From contig CM040118.1 of assembly GCA_022559845.1 (NCBI GenBank), forward strand, positions 234,469,224-234,533,223: 64,000 nucleotides of DNA, given 5' to 3'. The DNA is from Amorphophallus konjac (taxonomy: Eukaryota; Streptophyta; Magnoliopsida; Alismatales; Araceae). This document shows, piece after piece, positions 1 through 11,246 of the stretch. The first letter of the stretch is position 1. Every line of letters begins with the position of its first letter. The notes beneath the pieces were generated by a model, which was not told the DNA's origin, did not search any database, and saw only the letters and a list, made by a program, of their open reading frames with translations. The position numbers and the translations under genes are program-made.

Positions 1-630
1 CATAAAGATGTTCAAGTCTGGCATAACCGCTCTAGTCCTAATTCAATCGATGACTGGACAAAGGTGTTTGATTTTATACATGCATACGCACACACAGAAG
101 TGGTTTGATTTAGAGTTATTTAAATAATCCTATAAGAAAAATGAGAAGGTAGTACCCAGGTTGTGTTCCCAAACTATCTTTGCTTCTGAGATGGGAAGTA
201 TGTCCAGTACAGGAAGTTCTACGTAAGTATTTCACAAAAGGTTCCCAAATGGTGTCTAAAGGGATTAAACTTCTCAGAAAAAACATCAAAGTACCTTATA
301 GGAAAAAATATAAAACAACCATCATCAATTATCTCTTTGCAACACTGTATAATGTATAATTCTATGTAAGTAGCTTTGATCAATTTTTCTAGTAAAATTA
401 TACCTAAATCAAGAGTGAAGTTATTCTGCATGTATAGATTGGCAGATTTATATAATTAATAAAGCATGCAGCTAAGAACCAATGAAGGTCATAAATCCAT
501 GTCAAGCTAAATGGTAAAAGAATCACAAAGCAAGATTTTATTTTGTTACCCAAACTATAAAAATGCAAGCATCCATTTCTGACATATTACATATGTCTTT
601 CAATATAATGTAAGTTCTCTCTTAGCATAC
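1..630 (-). other. Unassigned intron-like sequence left of the cyclophilin exon
   Basis: AT-rich sequence directly after the splice donor of the cyclophilin exon when read on the minus strand. The second cyclophilin exon, which should encode the start of the catalytic domain, was not found here. A pyrimidine-rich acceptor-like site (TTTGTCCAG) precedes about 52 bases at the window edge, but I could not assign the short translation to a family. It is either intron 1 of a cyclophilin gene that continues off the window, or another captured piece. Confidence 0.4.
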
Positions 631-790
631 CAGTAGGTTGTCCATCAATCTCAATGTCGAAATAAACCTTATGTGTAATTTCTCTCAAGTTTTCCTTCTC
701 TTTTTGCCTGAAATGTTCAGCACCATAAGAAGAGAAAGGCTTTAGAAACACCACGACAATAATCCACCAAAAAAGAAAAGCTCGCAACAT
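631..790 (-). pseudogene. Secretory-pathway cyclophilin, first exon only
   Basis: The minus strand encodes an ATG, a strongly hydrophobic N-terminal segment (residues about 1-22, a signal peptide or anchor), a charged linker, and then [15 protein letters not shown]. This last part matches the first beta-strand of cyclophilin-type peptidyl-prolyl cis-trans isomerases, which speed proline isomerisation during protein folding. The exon ends at a clean donor (CTG followed by GTATGC). The leader suggests the ER/secretory type (CYP21-like) rather than the cytosolic form. Only 53 codons are present and no catalytic residues are included. It lies in the same orientation as fragments of four other genes, so I read it as a captured exon. 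It could instead be the true first exon of a gene that continues beyond the left edge. Confidence 0.65.
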
Positions 791-1124
791 TGTATCAACT
801 AGACTAAAGAACAGCCGAAATGCATGGATCTAAAAAAGATTATCTAATTATATATTATTTTAATAAAATACCACCTCAAATGGCAGGCCATCGCCTAGGC
901 GTTTGAGGCATGAGGCGAACCATTGGTCGCCTCAGTCGCCTCTCGCCTCTGACTACATAAGGTATAGTAGCATCCGATGTAGGACCAAGGAGGACATGGA
1001 ACATGCCATCTCTTCCATATGCAGCTGCTTATGCTAATTTAGGAGTGTGATCTAGTTTCCCTTTCCTCATTCCACATAGGCTGGACATAATCATGAAAAT
1101 GGGAGTAGTAATAGATTAACTTAC
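791..1124. other. Non-coding spacer between sulfurase and cyclophilin fragments
   Basis: No coding signal was recognised. It includes a short GC-rich run of repeated CGCCT motifs near 890-950 and the sequence downstream of the donor of sulfurase exon B. The next sulfurase exon expected in an intact gene is absent, so the sulfurase fragment ends in this stretch. Confidence 0.5.
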
Positions 1125-1170
1125 CATTTCGAACAACTAAAGCACCAAGTCCAGTAGGGTAGCCAAATAT
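1125..1170 (-). pseudogene. ABA3-like: Molybdenum-cofactor sulfurase fragment, downstream exon
   Basis: Read on the minus strand, an acceptor (TTATGCAG) is followed by codons for IFGYPTGLGALVVRN and a donor GTAAGT. This peptide directly follows the Lys-containing SFYK segment of the aminotransferase-V-like domain in plant MoCo sulfurases, the enzymes that sulfurate the molybdenum cofactor of aldehyde oxidase and xanthine dehydrogenase. The phase matches the exon ending at 7214, so the two were neighbouring exons. Their intron now holds a 5.9 kb LTR element. No further sulfurase exon follows. Confidence 0.8.
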
Positions 1171-2689
1171 CTGCATAAGATTTAAAAAAGAAACATAATA
1201 AGGAAATAAGAACATAATGGAAGTCGGATCTGTGACGACCCGGATCCAGGATACCAGGTATACCCGGTAAGACTACCAAATACACGTGATACCACTTGGA
1301 ACCCGCGAGGCCTCCCAAGAGCGGTAAAACTCCGAAGGGAAAAAGGATTGTCATGTAGTACATTGAACTGACAGATATAGCAGCAAGCAATTAAAATTTT
1401 ATTAGATCAGGCTGCTAAAGTAGCAGAAATAAAATTACATTTTAATTAACATATTTTAAAAAATTATATACCAGAGTCAAGTCCAAAGCTAAAGACAGCA
1501 GTCTAGCAGTACAGTCGACAGAAATAAAAGACGTACCGAAAAGTCGGGGGAAACTCGACGGGGGTACCAGCTGGCAGCTACGACTCGAACTCCAAGACCC
1601 GCGAAAGCAGAACGAACACATCACCCCACTTGAAAAGCAGGGGTGAGCCTCGTGTCACTGGCTCAGTAGGGGTCACGCGGATCCCCACTGAAAAATGCGC
1701 AGTAACAAGGAACAACAGGAACATCAGCGAGGAACAGCACTAGAAAGCTATAAAAGAAAGGGAAGCAGGAGTAGGGAACAGGTAAGGACGAGGGGAATAA
1801 CCGGAACAGGCAAGTAGGCCTAGAAAGGGAAAGAGGAGTAGGGAGCAACGAGGAAAAAGGGGGAAAACCACACATAAACGCCCTAACCTACACCTACAAC
1901 AGGCATGCAAAAGAAAGTTTAGAAAAGACCTAGACAGGCACAGACCTCGAGTACAGCCACGGAAAGGCCAACCCGGACAGGTCACAACACAGGAAGAGCA
2001 CGGGAGTCGCGCGCCACACGACGAAAAACCCCCGCACCGGGAGAACGGCCAGATGCGTCCACTGACGTCTTACACTGCACCAGAACACCCACCACAAGTG
2101 TCCCGACCACCCGCCAAGCGCGACCAACACGAACAAGGCCGAGTCGGAGACCCACGTGGAAACACAGGTACAAGTACTAGTCAGGGTTACGCCCGTCGGC
2201 GTCAGTCCTCAGCCCCTAACCACGTGTGCACACACCGGCTCCTGCCTAGAGCCAGGCCTCTAGCTAGTTTTCTCCCCCCGTAGGACGCTACGGTAACCGC
2301 AGGAGCCGGCGGAAACTAGCTTACAAACCGTATATCGGGGTCACCTTTCGACTACTGCACGTCTAGGGCGACGCAAGGAATAAGCTCGAAACACGGCGCT
2401 GAAGTACAGACAGTCAAACATGCACTGTCAACCGTACCTCAAACACCAAAGGCAACACAGGAAACTGCCGACAGACTCAGAAACGTAGTCTTAGCCTTCA
2501 TAGGAGCATCGACCGATGTCCACGGGGAAAGCGGCCAGACCATGGGAGCGACAGACATCACCCTAACATAGACAGACACACACGCAGACACGCCACAAAA
2601 CAACCCCTAACGTTACCTAAGACAGACCCACAACACACGACCACACACCAAAAAGCCCAACGGCCATCATGGCCACAACAGGACTGTAA

Positions 2690-3270
2690 CGGCCTAGCAT
2701 AGGCACGTTACACGGGCCTGACGCACCAGGGCGGGCGCGTCAGAGACAACAGGCACAAAGACACAACGCGAGCCATGTAACGCACAAGGGCAGGCGCGTT
2801 ACGGCTACCTAACGCACAAGCGCAGACGCGTTACGCCCACCTAACGCGTGAGGATAGGCGCGTTACGCCAACCGACCCAAAACTGAAACTCGGACAAACA
2901 GCACGTAACGGTCCACGGCGGACGCGTTATAGCACTGTGACGCAAGGGGGCAGGGCCGTTAGAGATAGCCGGCACAGCCACCCAACATAACTAAAATAGA
3001 GTGTAACGGCCTGGGGCAGGCGCGTTACACAAACCCGACGCACTAGGGCGGGCGCGTCAGGGGAACCGACTAACCCAAAATGCTAGATGACAAAACAGGC
3101 ATGACGCATCACCCCAGACGCGTCAGAGAGCTGTGACGCGCCTCCCTTGGGCCGTCACACTCCCAAAACCACGAAGAACTAAAAATGCCTAGACGCTGTG
3201 ACGGTCTGTCGTAGGGAAGTCAGAGACATGTGACGGTCTCTAAAACGACCGCTACACCGGTCACGGCGGG
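2690..3270. repeat. Array of short inverted repeats in the 3' LTR
   Basis: About a dozen units of 24-30 bp each begin with TAACG or TGACG and end with the matching CGTTA or CGTCA around a variable centre. Examples are 2718-2743 (TGACGC paired with GCGTCA) and 2777-2802 (GTAACGC paired with GCGTTAC). The swap between TAAC/GTTA and TGAC/GTCA changes both arms together, so pairing is kept while sequence changes. Confidence 0.8.
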
Positions 3271-3955
3271 AAAACAGTGGAAACACCAAATCGGGCCGTT
3301 CCACGCCCCATTCACGCCGAAGCATAGGGGAAACAGATCTAGATGACAAAAAATAACTCTAGGAGGCTCAAAAGCCCACATGCAAGCCCTAAAACGAGAG
3401 ATCGGGGTGATTTCATCAAATCGACCCAAATTGGGTCACCGAGGTTCCTGGACTCCTACCGGCCTCGAATGACAACCGATCGACACGAAACTTACGTGAA
3501 TGGGATTCAGACATCCCAACGGTCAGTTTGACACTAACCACATCACAAATGGTTGCTATTTTTCGGTGAACCCTGAAAACTCCAAAAACTACGATTTTCA
3601 CTACACCGGCCCGATCTCCCCCGATCGAGCACCAAACAACGCACAGAAGCAGGGAAAACGTGCAGAAGGAAGTGGCGGTCCATCTCCCTACCTCCACCGA
3701 AGAAACCGTGCCCCGAAGGGACTAAACCACACCGAAAACCACCGAATCACGAACGACGCCCTCTCGGAATCCACCGAGGGATCGCGCCCACCACGCTCCA
3801 TCCGCTGCTCCTTCCCGCGAACCGATCACTCGAGCATGTCCACGCCTCAGCCAGCTCCATAACGGTGCGCCCCCTGCTCCGAACGGACCAGAGACGGGAG
3901 AGAACGGAGTGAGATAGTGTGAAGTTGAAAATGAGCAGGAAAGATAGTGGAATTG

Positions 3956-3963
3956 AATTTATA
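3956..3963 (-). promoter_or_regulatory. TATA box of the giant-LTR element (3' LTR copy)
   Basis: On the minus strand TATAAATT lies about 285 bp into the LTR, a typical place for the U3 promoter. The same motif is at 6892-6899 in the other LTR. Confidence 0.5.
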
Positions 3964-4247
3964 GAAAGAAATTAGGAAATTTTCCTAATTTCTGAAAAAT
4001 CCGATTTTTGGCCCGGTCTCAGAAAAATACGTACACAAAAATAGTCGAAACGACCGGCTCGAAGAGCACATCGCCACTGTATCGTCCACGAGTCGATGAA
4101 CTGACAAATAAACTCACCGTAGGGTTCCGTAACTAGTACAAGAGAAAAACCCACACGGATCGTAAAACTCAACTCGGGAGCTACAAAAGCAATCCGAAAC
4201 TCTCTGAAAAGGATCCAAAAGACCCAATAAAGATCCGTGACATTACA

Positions 4248-4261
4248 TCCTCCCCTCTTTT
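4248..4261 (-). other. Polypurine tract of the giant-LTR element
   Basis: The minus strand reads AAAAGAGGGGAGGA immediately before the 3' LTR start TGTAATG, the expected plus-strand primer position. Confidence 0.8.
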
Positions 4262-4591
4262 AAGAAATTTCATCCTCAAAATTTAAGGACTAGCAAGGGT
4301 AAGCAGGGAAGAACAACCCGACAACCTAACTACGAAACGAACAGACACCAAGAAACAAAGCGACCGACACATCAGGGAGCAGCTTAAACAAGGAAACACA
4401 ATACTCTCAGCTGACAGAATGACCACATCATCAGCTCCAGTGCCAAAGGCGACAGGGAACACCTGGCACACAGGACACCAACGATAGCAATAAACGAGAA
4501 TCACGAAACCTAACGCCAGCTGAAGACTATACTGGACTTAGCGACTCTGGAAACTGTATATCTGAGATTCTCATGTACTTCACACAACAAC

Positions 4592-4603
4592 GCTCTGATA
4601 CCA
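4592..4603 (-). other. Primer-binding site (initiator tRNA-Met) of the giant-LTR element
   Basis: The minus strand reads TGGTATCAGAGC two bases after the 5' LTR end. It is complementary to the 3' end of initiator tRNA-Met and fixes the element's orientation. Confidence 0.9.
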
Positions 4604-6054
4604 ACTGTGACGACCCGGATCCTAGATACCAGGTATACCCAGTAGGACTACCGAATACACGTGATACCACTTGGAACCCGCGAGGCCTCCCAAGAGCGGT
4701 AACGCTCCGAAGGGAAAAAGGATTGTCGTGTAGTACATTGAACTGACAGATATAGCAGCAAGCAATTAAAATTTCATTAGATCGGGCTGCTAAAGTAGTA
4801 GAAATAAAATTACATTTTAATTAACAGATTTTAAACAATTATATACCAGAGTCAAGTCCAAAGCTAAAGACAGCAGTCTAGCAGTACAGTCGACAGAAAG
4901 AAAAGATGTACCAAAAAGTCGGGGGAAACCCGACGGGGGTACCAGCTGGCAGCTACGACTCGAACTCCAAGACCCGCGGAAGCAGAACGAACACATCACC
5001 CCACCTGAAAAGCAGGGGTGAGCCTCGTGTCACTGGCTCAGTAGGGGTCACGCTGATCCCCACTGAAAAACGTGCAGTAACACGGAACAATAGGAACAAC
5101 AGCGAGGAACAGCACTAGAAAGCTGTAAAAGAAAGGGAAGCAGGAGTAGGGAACAGGTAAGGACGAGGGGAATAACCGGAACAGGTAAGCAGGCCTAGAA
5201 AGGGAAAGAGGAGTAGGGAGCAACGAGGAAAAAGGGGAAAAACCACGCACAAACTCCCCAACCTACACCTACAACAGGCATGCAAAAGAAAGTCTAGAAA
5301 AGACCTAGACAGGCACAGACCTCGAGTACAGCCATGGAAAGGCCAACCCGGACAGGTCACAACACAGGAAGAGCACGGGAGTCGCGCGCCACGCGACGAA
5401 AAACCCCCGCACCGGGAGAACGGCCAGATGCGTCCACTGACGTCTTACACTGCACCAGAACACCCACCACAAGTGTCCCGACCACCCGCCAAGTGCGACC
5501 AACACGTACAAGGCCGAGTCGGAGACCCACGTGGAAACACAGGTACAAGTACTAGTCAGGGTTACGCCCGTCGGCGTCAGTCCTCAGCCCCTGACCACGT
5601 GTGCACACACCGGCTCCTGCCTAGAGCCAGGCCTCTAGCTAGTTTTCTCCCCCCGTAGGACGCTACGGTAACCGCAGAAGCCGACGGAAACTAGCTTACA
5701 AACCGTATATCGAGGTCACCTTTCGACTGCTGCACGTCTAGGGCGATGCAAGGAAGAAGCTCGAAACGCGGCGCTGAAGTACACACAGTCGAACATGCAC
5801 TGTCAACCGTACCTCAAACACCAAAGGCAGCACAGGAAACTACCGACAGACTTGGAAACGTAGTCTTAGCCTTCATAGGAGCATCGACCGATGTCCACGG
5901 GGAAAGCGGCCAGACCACGGGAGCGACAGACATCACCCTAGCATAGACAGACACACACACAGACACGCCACAAAACAACCCCTAACGTTACCTAAGACAG
6001 ACCCACAACACACGACCACACACCAAAAAGCCCAATAGCCATCACGGCCACAAC

Positions 6055-6625
6055 AGGACTGTAACGGCCTAGCACAGGCACGTTACACGGGCCTGACGCA
6101 CCAGGGAGGGCGCGTCAGAGACAACAGGCAGAAAGACACAACGTGAGCCACGTAACGCACCAGGGCAGGTGCGTTACGGCTGCCTAACACACAAGCGCAG
6201 ACGCGTTACGCCCACCTAACGCGTGAGGACAGGCGCGTTACGCCAACCGACCCAAAACTGAAAATAGGACAAATAACGGTCCACGGCGGACGCGTTACAG
6301 CCCTGTGACGCAAGGGGGCAGGGTCGTTAGAGACAGGCGACACAGCCACCCAACACAACTAAAACAGAGTGTAACGGCCTGGGGTAGGCGTGTTACACAA
6401 ACCTGACGCACCAGCGCGGGCGCTTCAGGGGAACCGACTCACCCAAAACACTAGACGACAAAACAGGCGTGACGCATCACCCCGGACGCGTCAGAGAGCT
6501 GTGACACGCCTCCCCTGGGCCGTCACACTCCCAAAACCACGAAGAACTAAAAATGCCCAGACGTTGTGACGGTCTATCGTAGGGCCGTCAGAGACATGTG
6601 ATGGTCTCTGAAACGACCGCTACAC
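6055..6625. repeat. Array of short inverted repeats in the 5' LTR
   Basis: Second copy of the TAACG...CGTTA / TGACG...CGTCA array, colinear with 2690-3270. Several units carry substitutions relative to the other copy. Confidence 0.8.
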
Positions 6626-6891
6626 TGGTCACGGCGGGAAAATAGTGGAACGACCGAGGGATCACGAACGAAAACCACCGAATCACGAACGACGCCCTCT
6701 CGGAATCCACCGAGGGATCGCGCCCACCACGCTCCATCCGCTGCTCCTTCCCGCGAACCGATCACTCGAGCACGTCCACGCCTCAGCCAGCTCCGCAACG
6801 GTGCGCGTCCCGCGCCGAACGGACCAGAGACGGGAGAGAACGGAGTGAGATAGCGTGAAGTTGAAAATGAGCAGGAGAGATAGTGGAATTG

Positions 6892-6899
6892 AATTTATA
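6892..6899 (-). promoter_or_regulatory. TATA box of the giant-LTR element (5' LTR copy)
   Basis: TATAAATT on the minus strand at the same distance from the LTR start as the motif at 3956-3963. As the 5' LTR copy it would drive genomic RNA. Confidence 0.5.
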
Positions 6900-7213
6900 G
6901 AAAGAAATTAGGAAATTTTCCTAATTTCTGAAAAATCCGATTTTTGGCCCGGTCTCAGAAAAATACATAAAAATAGTCGAAACGACCGGCTCGAAGAGCA
7001 CATCGCCACTGTATCGTCCACGAGTCGATGAACTGACAAATAAACTCACCGTAGGGTTCCGTAACTAGTACGAGAGAAAAACCCCCACGGATCGTAAAAC
7101 TCAACTCGGGAGCTACAAAAGCGATCCGAAACTCTCCGAAAAGGATCCGAAAGACCCAATAAAGATCCGGGACATTACAAGATCTGCCGGAAAAAATGCA
7201 CATCCACATATAC

Positions 7214-7390
7214 CTTATAAAAAGAAAGGACAACAAAATCAGTTGAGAACCTAGCCAAATCTGGTTGTTCAGTAGCACATCCTTTTGCAGTATCAATCAG
7301 GACCATCCAACGACCACTGCCCCAAGAAGATTCATTTGCAAAAGATGAAAGAAAGAAGCAATCATTTTGGATTGTATCATTGAGAAGTTA
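7214..7390 (-). pseudogene. ABA3-like: Molybdenum-cofactor sulfurase fragment, upstream exon
   Basis: Minus-strand codons give GRWMVLIDTAKGCATEQPDL followed by FSTDFVVLSFYK, then a donor (AAG followed by GTATATG). This is the PLP-binding core of the plant MoCo sulfurase N-terminal domain: the Asp of LID and the Lys of SFYK are cofactor-contacting positions in this fold type. Known plant enzymes read AAKGCAT, so TAKGCAT is a conservative change. The upper boundary is uncertain; an open frame runs back to about 7390. It continues at 1125-1170 after the interrupted intron. Confidence 0.8.
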
Positions 7391-7710
7391 AAATGTTAAG
7401 GATAGAAGAACAAAATAGAGTGTAGCATGAATGAGACTGTATTGTCAAAAAGCTAAAAAAGTTCGATGAGAGCAATGAAAGACGGGCTGCAAAAAAAGGT
7501 GATATATCAAAAAAATTGATCAGATAGCAATAGGCAAACAGCTCAGATAGGATCTTCCCACTCAACACGATGCCAGATAAAACTCATGGGCGCCCAAGAG
7601 AAAAGCCAGAAACTCAAACCCGATGACAGCAACAAGGAACCAAATAATCGGCAAGGAAAAAATGTGAAAATGAGGAAACAGTAAACTGGATAGTTAATGG
7701 AGAAGAGAAC
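7391..7710. other. Spacer between CDK and sulfurase fragments
   Basis: No recognisable coding sequence. Part of it is presumably intron belonging to one or both captured fragments. Confidence 0.4.
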
Positions 7711-7830
7711 CTGATGACATGGGGATCGATGGATAGCATCCGCAGTAGAGAGACCTCGCGGAGGGTGGGGGGCAGCACCGCCTCGTCGTCCTCCGGGAGG
7801 TGAGTCTTCTTGAGCGCCACGATCTTCCAG
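7711..7830 (-). pseudogene. CDKB-like: B-type cyclin-dependent kinase exon fragment
   Basis: The minus strand encodes KIVALKKTHLPEDDE followed by PTLREVSLLRMLS and DPHVIR. This covers the ATP-binding Lys (VALKK) and the C-helix region of plant CDKB kinases, where the PSTAIRE cyclin-binding motif of other CDKs is replaced by a PP-T-LRE motif. In family members this segment reads PPTALRE or PPTTLRE; here it is LPPTLRE. The fragment ends at a donor-like site (CATCAG followed by GTTCTC). GC content is much higher than the flanks, as expected of a transplanted exon. No glycine loop or catalytic loop is present, so it cannot be an active kinase. Confidence 0.8.
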
Positions 7831-7834
7831 GCAA

Positions 7835-7908
7835 AGTACCAAATTGATCAAAGGACCGAAAGATGTCCAAAAGTTTTCGACTATCCTGTAATATGACAAG
7901 CAGCTTCT
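7835..7908 (-). pseudogene. LSM1-like: LSM1 exon fragment
   Basis: After an acceptor (CCTTGCAG) the minus strand encodes KLLVILQDSRKLL followed by FRSFDQF. This is Sm motif 1 of LSM1, the subunit that defines the cytoplasmic LSM1-7 ring in mRNA decapping and decay. Family members read LLVLLRDGRKL...LRSFDQF, so several positions differ, which suggests decay. It abuts the CDKB fragment with no spacer, either through a direct capture junction or at the exon's own donor (TTTG followed by GTACTT). Confidence 0.7.
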
Positions 7909-8264
7909 CTGCAAGGTAAACAAGTTAGAAAGTCAGAGGATGAACTGAACATCACATGTGCATCATAAATTAAATGGCTATTCTGCAGAATGATAACTTA
8001 GTAAAAATTCGGCATGGAAAAAATAGAAGAGTATCGCTACAGTGCAATGCACCACTATTGGAAGTAAATAAAGCCTGTGTGAAAAAGAAAAAAAGAATAT
8101 TCAGAATAGAGCAGGCCTACATCAATCCATCTCATTTGAAAGCAAGCACATACGGTTGAACAAAATTCCTACTCCTGTAAGTTAGATATCAGTATACATG
8201 CATGAACAGAACTTCATTTGATGTCGGGATCCTGCAGATGGCGAAATCCATGGTATCAAAATAC
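7909..8264. other. Spacer between the coiled-coil and LSM1 fragments
   Basis: AT-rich sequence without a recognised gene, probably intron flanks carried with the captured exons. Confidence 0.4.
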
Positions 8265-9597
8265 CTACTGTTGGAGGCCAATCAAATATTGGTTAAATTG
8301 CTCAGTCCGCTCCCGTAGTTCAGTTTGCAATGTCTGGTTGGTTGTTGAATGTAAGGCATCCATTTCTTGGGCACGTGGCATCCATGCTTGTGCCTCCCTT
8401 AATTGTTCATCCTTAAAAAGTATTGTTTCTTGTGCAACCCTATGCTGAAAGAAAATTCACTATACAAGTTTGTTACCTTTGACTATAAGCTTTTAGGATT
8501 GAATGAAAGGAATACAATCACTGAAGAGAACTTTAATTTCAAAAACACCGGAATGGCATTATAGAGATACATACAAGAGAACGAGGCAATCATCAATGAC
8601 TGTGCTTAACCAAGCTGTTTACTGAGGTCTAGTTTCTAAGAAAATAAGACCCATACCAGTACAAGTTATAAAGTTTTTTTGCCAATTTCTACCCAACAAA
8701 TAACATCATAAATTGCATTAGGCCCTGCTTAAATTATGGCAAAAAGAAACCATCAATCATTAGCATTCATCTGGTATTTAATTTTCATGCTAAAAATCCC
8801 ATTCGTATATAAAACCAAAGCCCGCATAGCCCTTGAAAGTTAAACTTTTGATGTCAAGAGTCACTCACGCTCATCTACCGAGATGAGATCATCTAACTAG
8901 CTTCTTAGATGGACATAGCACCCATAGAATTTAAAATCATAGAAGAGAATTCTCCAGACAAAAAGAATCGGCACTGGAAGTGATGACTGAACCTGCTCTT
9001 CTAACTCAAGGTACTGATTTTCTTTTTCCCGAAAGCGTTCCTGAAGTTCATGGATTTGCTTAAGATGCTAGGCTCTTTCAGCTTCCAAGTTATCACGTTC
9101 CGCTCTGGAATAAATGAAAGCATGGAGTGCTAAGAGTTTAGAAAATTTTCCACCAAAATTTGTGCCATTGGGTGGGTCAAACTCAAGACCCTGAAGAACA
9201 AAATGAAAATAAGCTGAATGGTCAGCCACCTTGTTCCACATTCAATAACACCAATTAACAAAATTATGTAGAAATAATGACGGGCAGAAGACATTGTCAA
9301 AGATGATGTACAACAATAAGAAACAATAACAAAGCAGGGATACAAACCAAAAAGTTGCTAATTCTTTATTTTGTTCCCTAAGAAGGTCCTCATTAGCCCA
9401 TGCCTAGGGGAAAAATTGAAAAATGAGAGGTGAAAAACAATAGAAAAGACATAACCACCTCAGAAAAAGAAAACTAAAGAACAAACATAGACAAACAAAC
9501 CGCTTCATTGTCAATTTTCACTGCCCGTAGCTCTCTCCTTTTCTTCCATCTTCATCTCTAACCCATGAATGCGTTGCTCTCGCTCATGAAGTTGTTC
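8265..9597 (-). pseudogene. Conserved plant coiled-coil protein, four decayed exons
   Basis: Four exons with plausible splice sites can be traced on the minus strand: 9501-9597, 9348-9403, 8993-9104 and 8265-8444. Their peptides (EQLHEREQRIHGLEMKMEEK; AWANEDLLREQNKELATF; ERFREKENQYLELEEQ; HRVAQETILFKDEQLREAQ) form a long Glu/Gln/Lys/Arg-rich coiled coil. The set resembles a conserved plant protein, but I cannot name the family securely. Disruptions are a 2-base frameshift in the first exon, a TGA across the second junction, a TAG in the third exon and a TAG at the end of the fourth. Most fit C-to-T change from CGA or CAG codons. Retained introns mean genomic DNA was captured, not a processed transcript. 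Confidence 0.7.
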
Positions 9598-11245
9598 CTA
9601 TTCAACCAACAAAATCATGCAACTCCATCAAATTTATCAAACTAAATAAAAACACCACCATCTGAAACTAATGTCTGAACCATATTCATCCTTCACATTG
9701 TTTGATTGTGAGTGACAAATGTGTCAATGTTTGCCAACAAAGGCACTGAGAAGCCGAACCTATCATTTGATTGCAGCAGTGGTAAAGAAGAATGCTATTG
9801 CTATGGCCAAAAGACTATTAATATCTTTCAAGGAATTAAAAAATAGTCAGCAATTTTTGTTTGATCTTACAATTCAAATTTACTGCATTCTTATAAATCC
9901 AATTTCATGTTACCAGGATTAGAAACTTTTCAACTCTATTAAACACAGTCTTCCAAGTTATCTTACATGTCTAAATTTATGTACAACAGATTCAGAGTTT
10001 TCCAAGTAGGCAACCACTCTTCACTATCTTGATGTATTACTATTCCACATTTACATCAGAATTTATGGAGAACTACAATCATCTAGTGTCGATGCAATAT
10101 ACATTTTAATCTATCAAACAGTAGAGCTATGTTAATATCCACAGGAAAAAGATCATGTTGAACAAAACCAAAAAATAATGCAAAGAACTATTTTACTAAG
10201 CAAACTATGGTCATCAAAGTTGTCTTTAATGTAAACATCACATTTGCCAGCCGCACCTAGTAGATACCTAGAGTCTATAGACAAAGGAAACAAACACAAA
10301 GGAGCTAAAAATTCAAGTGGCAACCTTTCTTCAACAAATACAAATGGAGTATAACAGAGTTTGTGAACAATATGTCACGAGAGTTGAAGGGGATCTGAGT
10401 GTTATATATATCTAAATGCAAAAAGATGAAAAAAGATAAAATCCAAGATAGAGTTTGTGAACCATGTCACCCCATGAAATCTAGAGAGAGGCATGTATCT
10501 GCAAATATAAAACAAAATATTAGAGTTTTTTTCATTGAAATGCTGTCAAAGCAAGAATGGCTGTATACAGTTAACTAAAACCAACAATGGGAAAAAAATC
10601 AGATTTGCAGAAGCAATATCAGTGTTAAGTTCAGAAATGGGAGGGTAGTTGACAATAATCCCCAAGCCTCGTTCAAAAAAATGATTAAGCTCATCAAGTT
10701 CAACAAGATGTGGAGTCGTTTAAAATCATCAAGTCAATTAACAACAATGAATTTGGGCATGGATGAGAATGTACATCTACATAAGATCTATCAATGAAAT
10801 GGACATTCTAGACAAGCCACCAGCTTAACAGTTTCGAACGCGCATAAAACCATTGGTCCTTCATTGGATATCACATCTCCCAAGCAGATTGGCTATTGAG
10901 ATCACCCCCTGCTATTCTACCACACAAAAAAGAGCACATAACTCATTTGGACAAAGGGTATTTCTGGCTTTCAAATTTTTTGATGAGGAAAAGGTGATGA
11001 AATGAGCTAAAAATTCTTTAAAGTAGGAATTAAGGAATATATTAAGTTTTCAAGACATTGGACTGAAAATTAATTGCAGAGTCAAAAATTGGACTAGGAA
11101 TCATTTTTCCCAAACGTTAATGTCTGATATTCAAATGGCATAAACTAGAATAGAAGCCACTACAAAGAACACAAATAAAACTGATATCTACTAAATATGA
11201 CACAAATAAAACTGATATCATGTTATAAGTTTTTTTGAAAGTAAA
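9598..11245. other. AT-rich stretch with no recognised gene
   Basis: No reading frame, splice-linked exon set or repeat boundary could be supported. A short open frame near 9719-9922 on the plus strand has no recognisable features. It may be further intron or flank carried in the captured block. Confidence 0.5.
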
Positions 11246-11246
11246 T

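Larger units (their letters stand above)
1231..4247 (-). repeat. 3' LTR of the giant-LTR element
   Basis: This 3017 bp copy is the complete form of the LTR. It differs from the other copy mainly by holding about 450 bp (near 3255-3730) that the 5' LTR has lost. Short frames in it have no recognisable protein similarity and I do not call them genes. Confidence 0.9.
1231..7179 (-). mobile_element. Non-autonomous LTR retrotransposon with giant LTRs and a 358 bp interior
   Basis: Two direct repeats (1231-4247 and 4606-7179) bracket an interior with a primer-binding site and a polypurine tract, both on the minus strand. Each LTR begins TGTAATGTC and ends GGTCGTCACA on that strand. The flanks are GGATC (1226-1230) and AGATC (7180-7184), a 5 bp target-site duplication with one mismatch. 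No gag or pol is present, so mobilisation would need proteins from another element. The LTRs are about eight times longer than the interior, unlike a normal TRIM (short LTRs) or LARD (long interior). It is inserted in the intron between the two sulfurase exons. Confidence 0.9.
4606..7179 (-). repeat. 5' LTR of the giant-LTR element, internally deleted
   Basis: This 2574 bp copy aligns with 1231-4247 throughout except for a deletion of about 450 bp near 6645. At the breakpoint a short stretch resembling nearby sequence has been filled in. The inverted-repeat array is retained. Confidence 0.9.

Noticed and set aside
1125..7390. An intact host molybdenum-cofactor sulfurase gene
   Set aside because: Only two exons are found. 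Upstream and downstream exons are missing, and fragments of other genes lie directly beside them on both sides.
7711..7830. A functional CDKB gene
   Set aside because: A single exon of about 40 codons, with no glycine loop, catalytic loop or C-lobe nearby.
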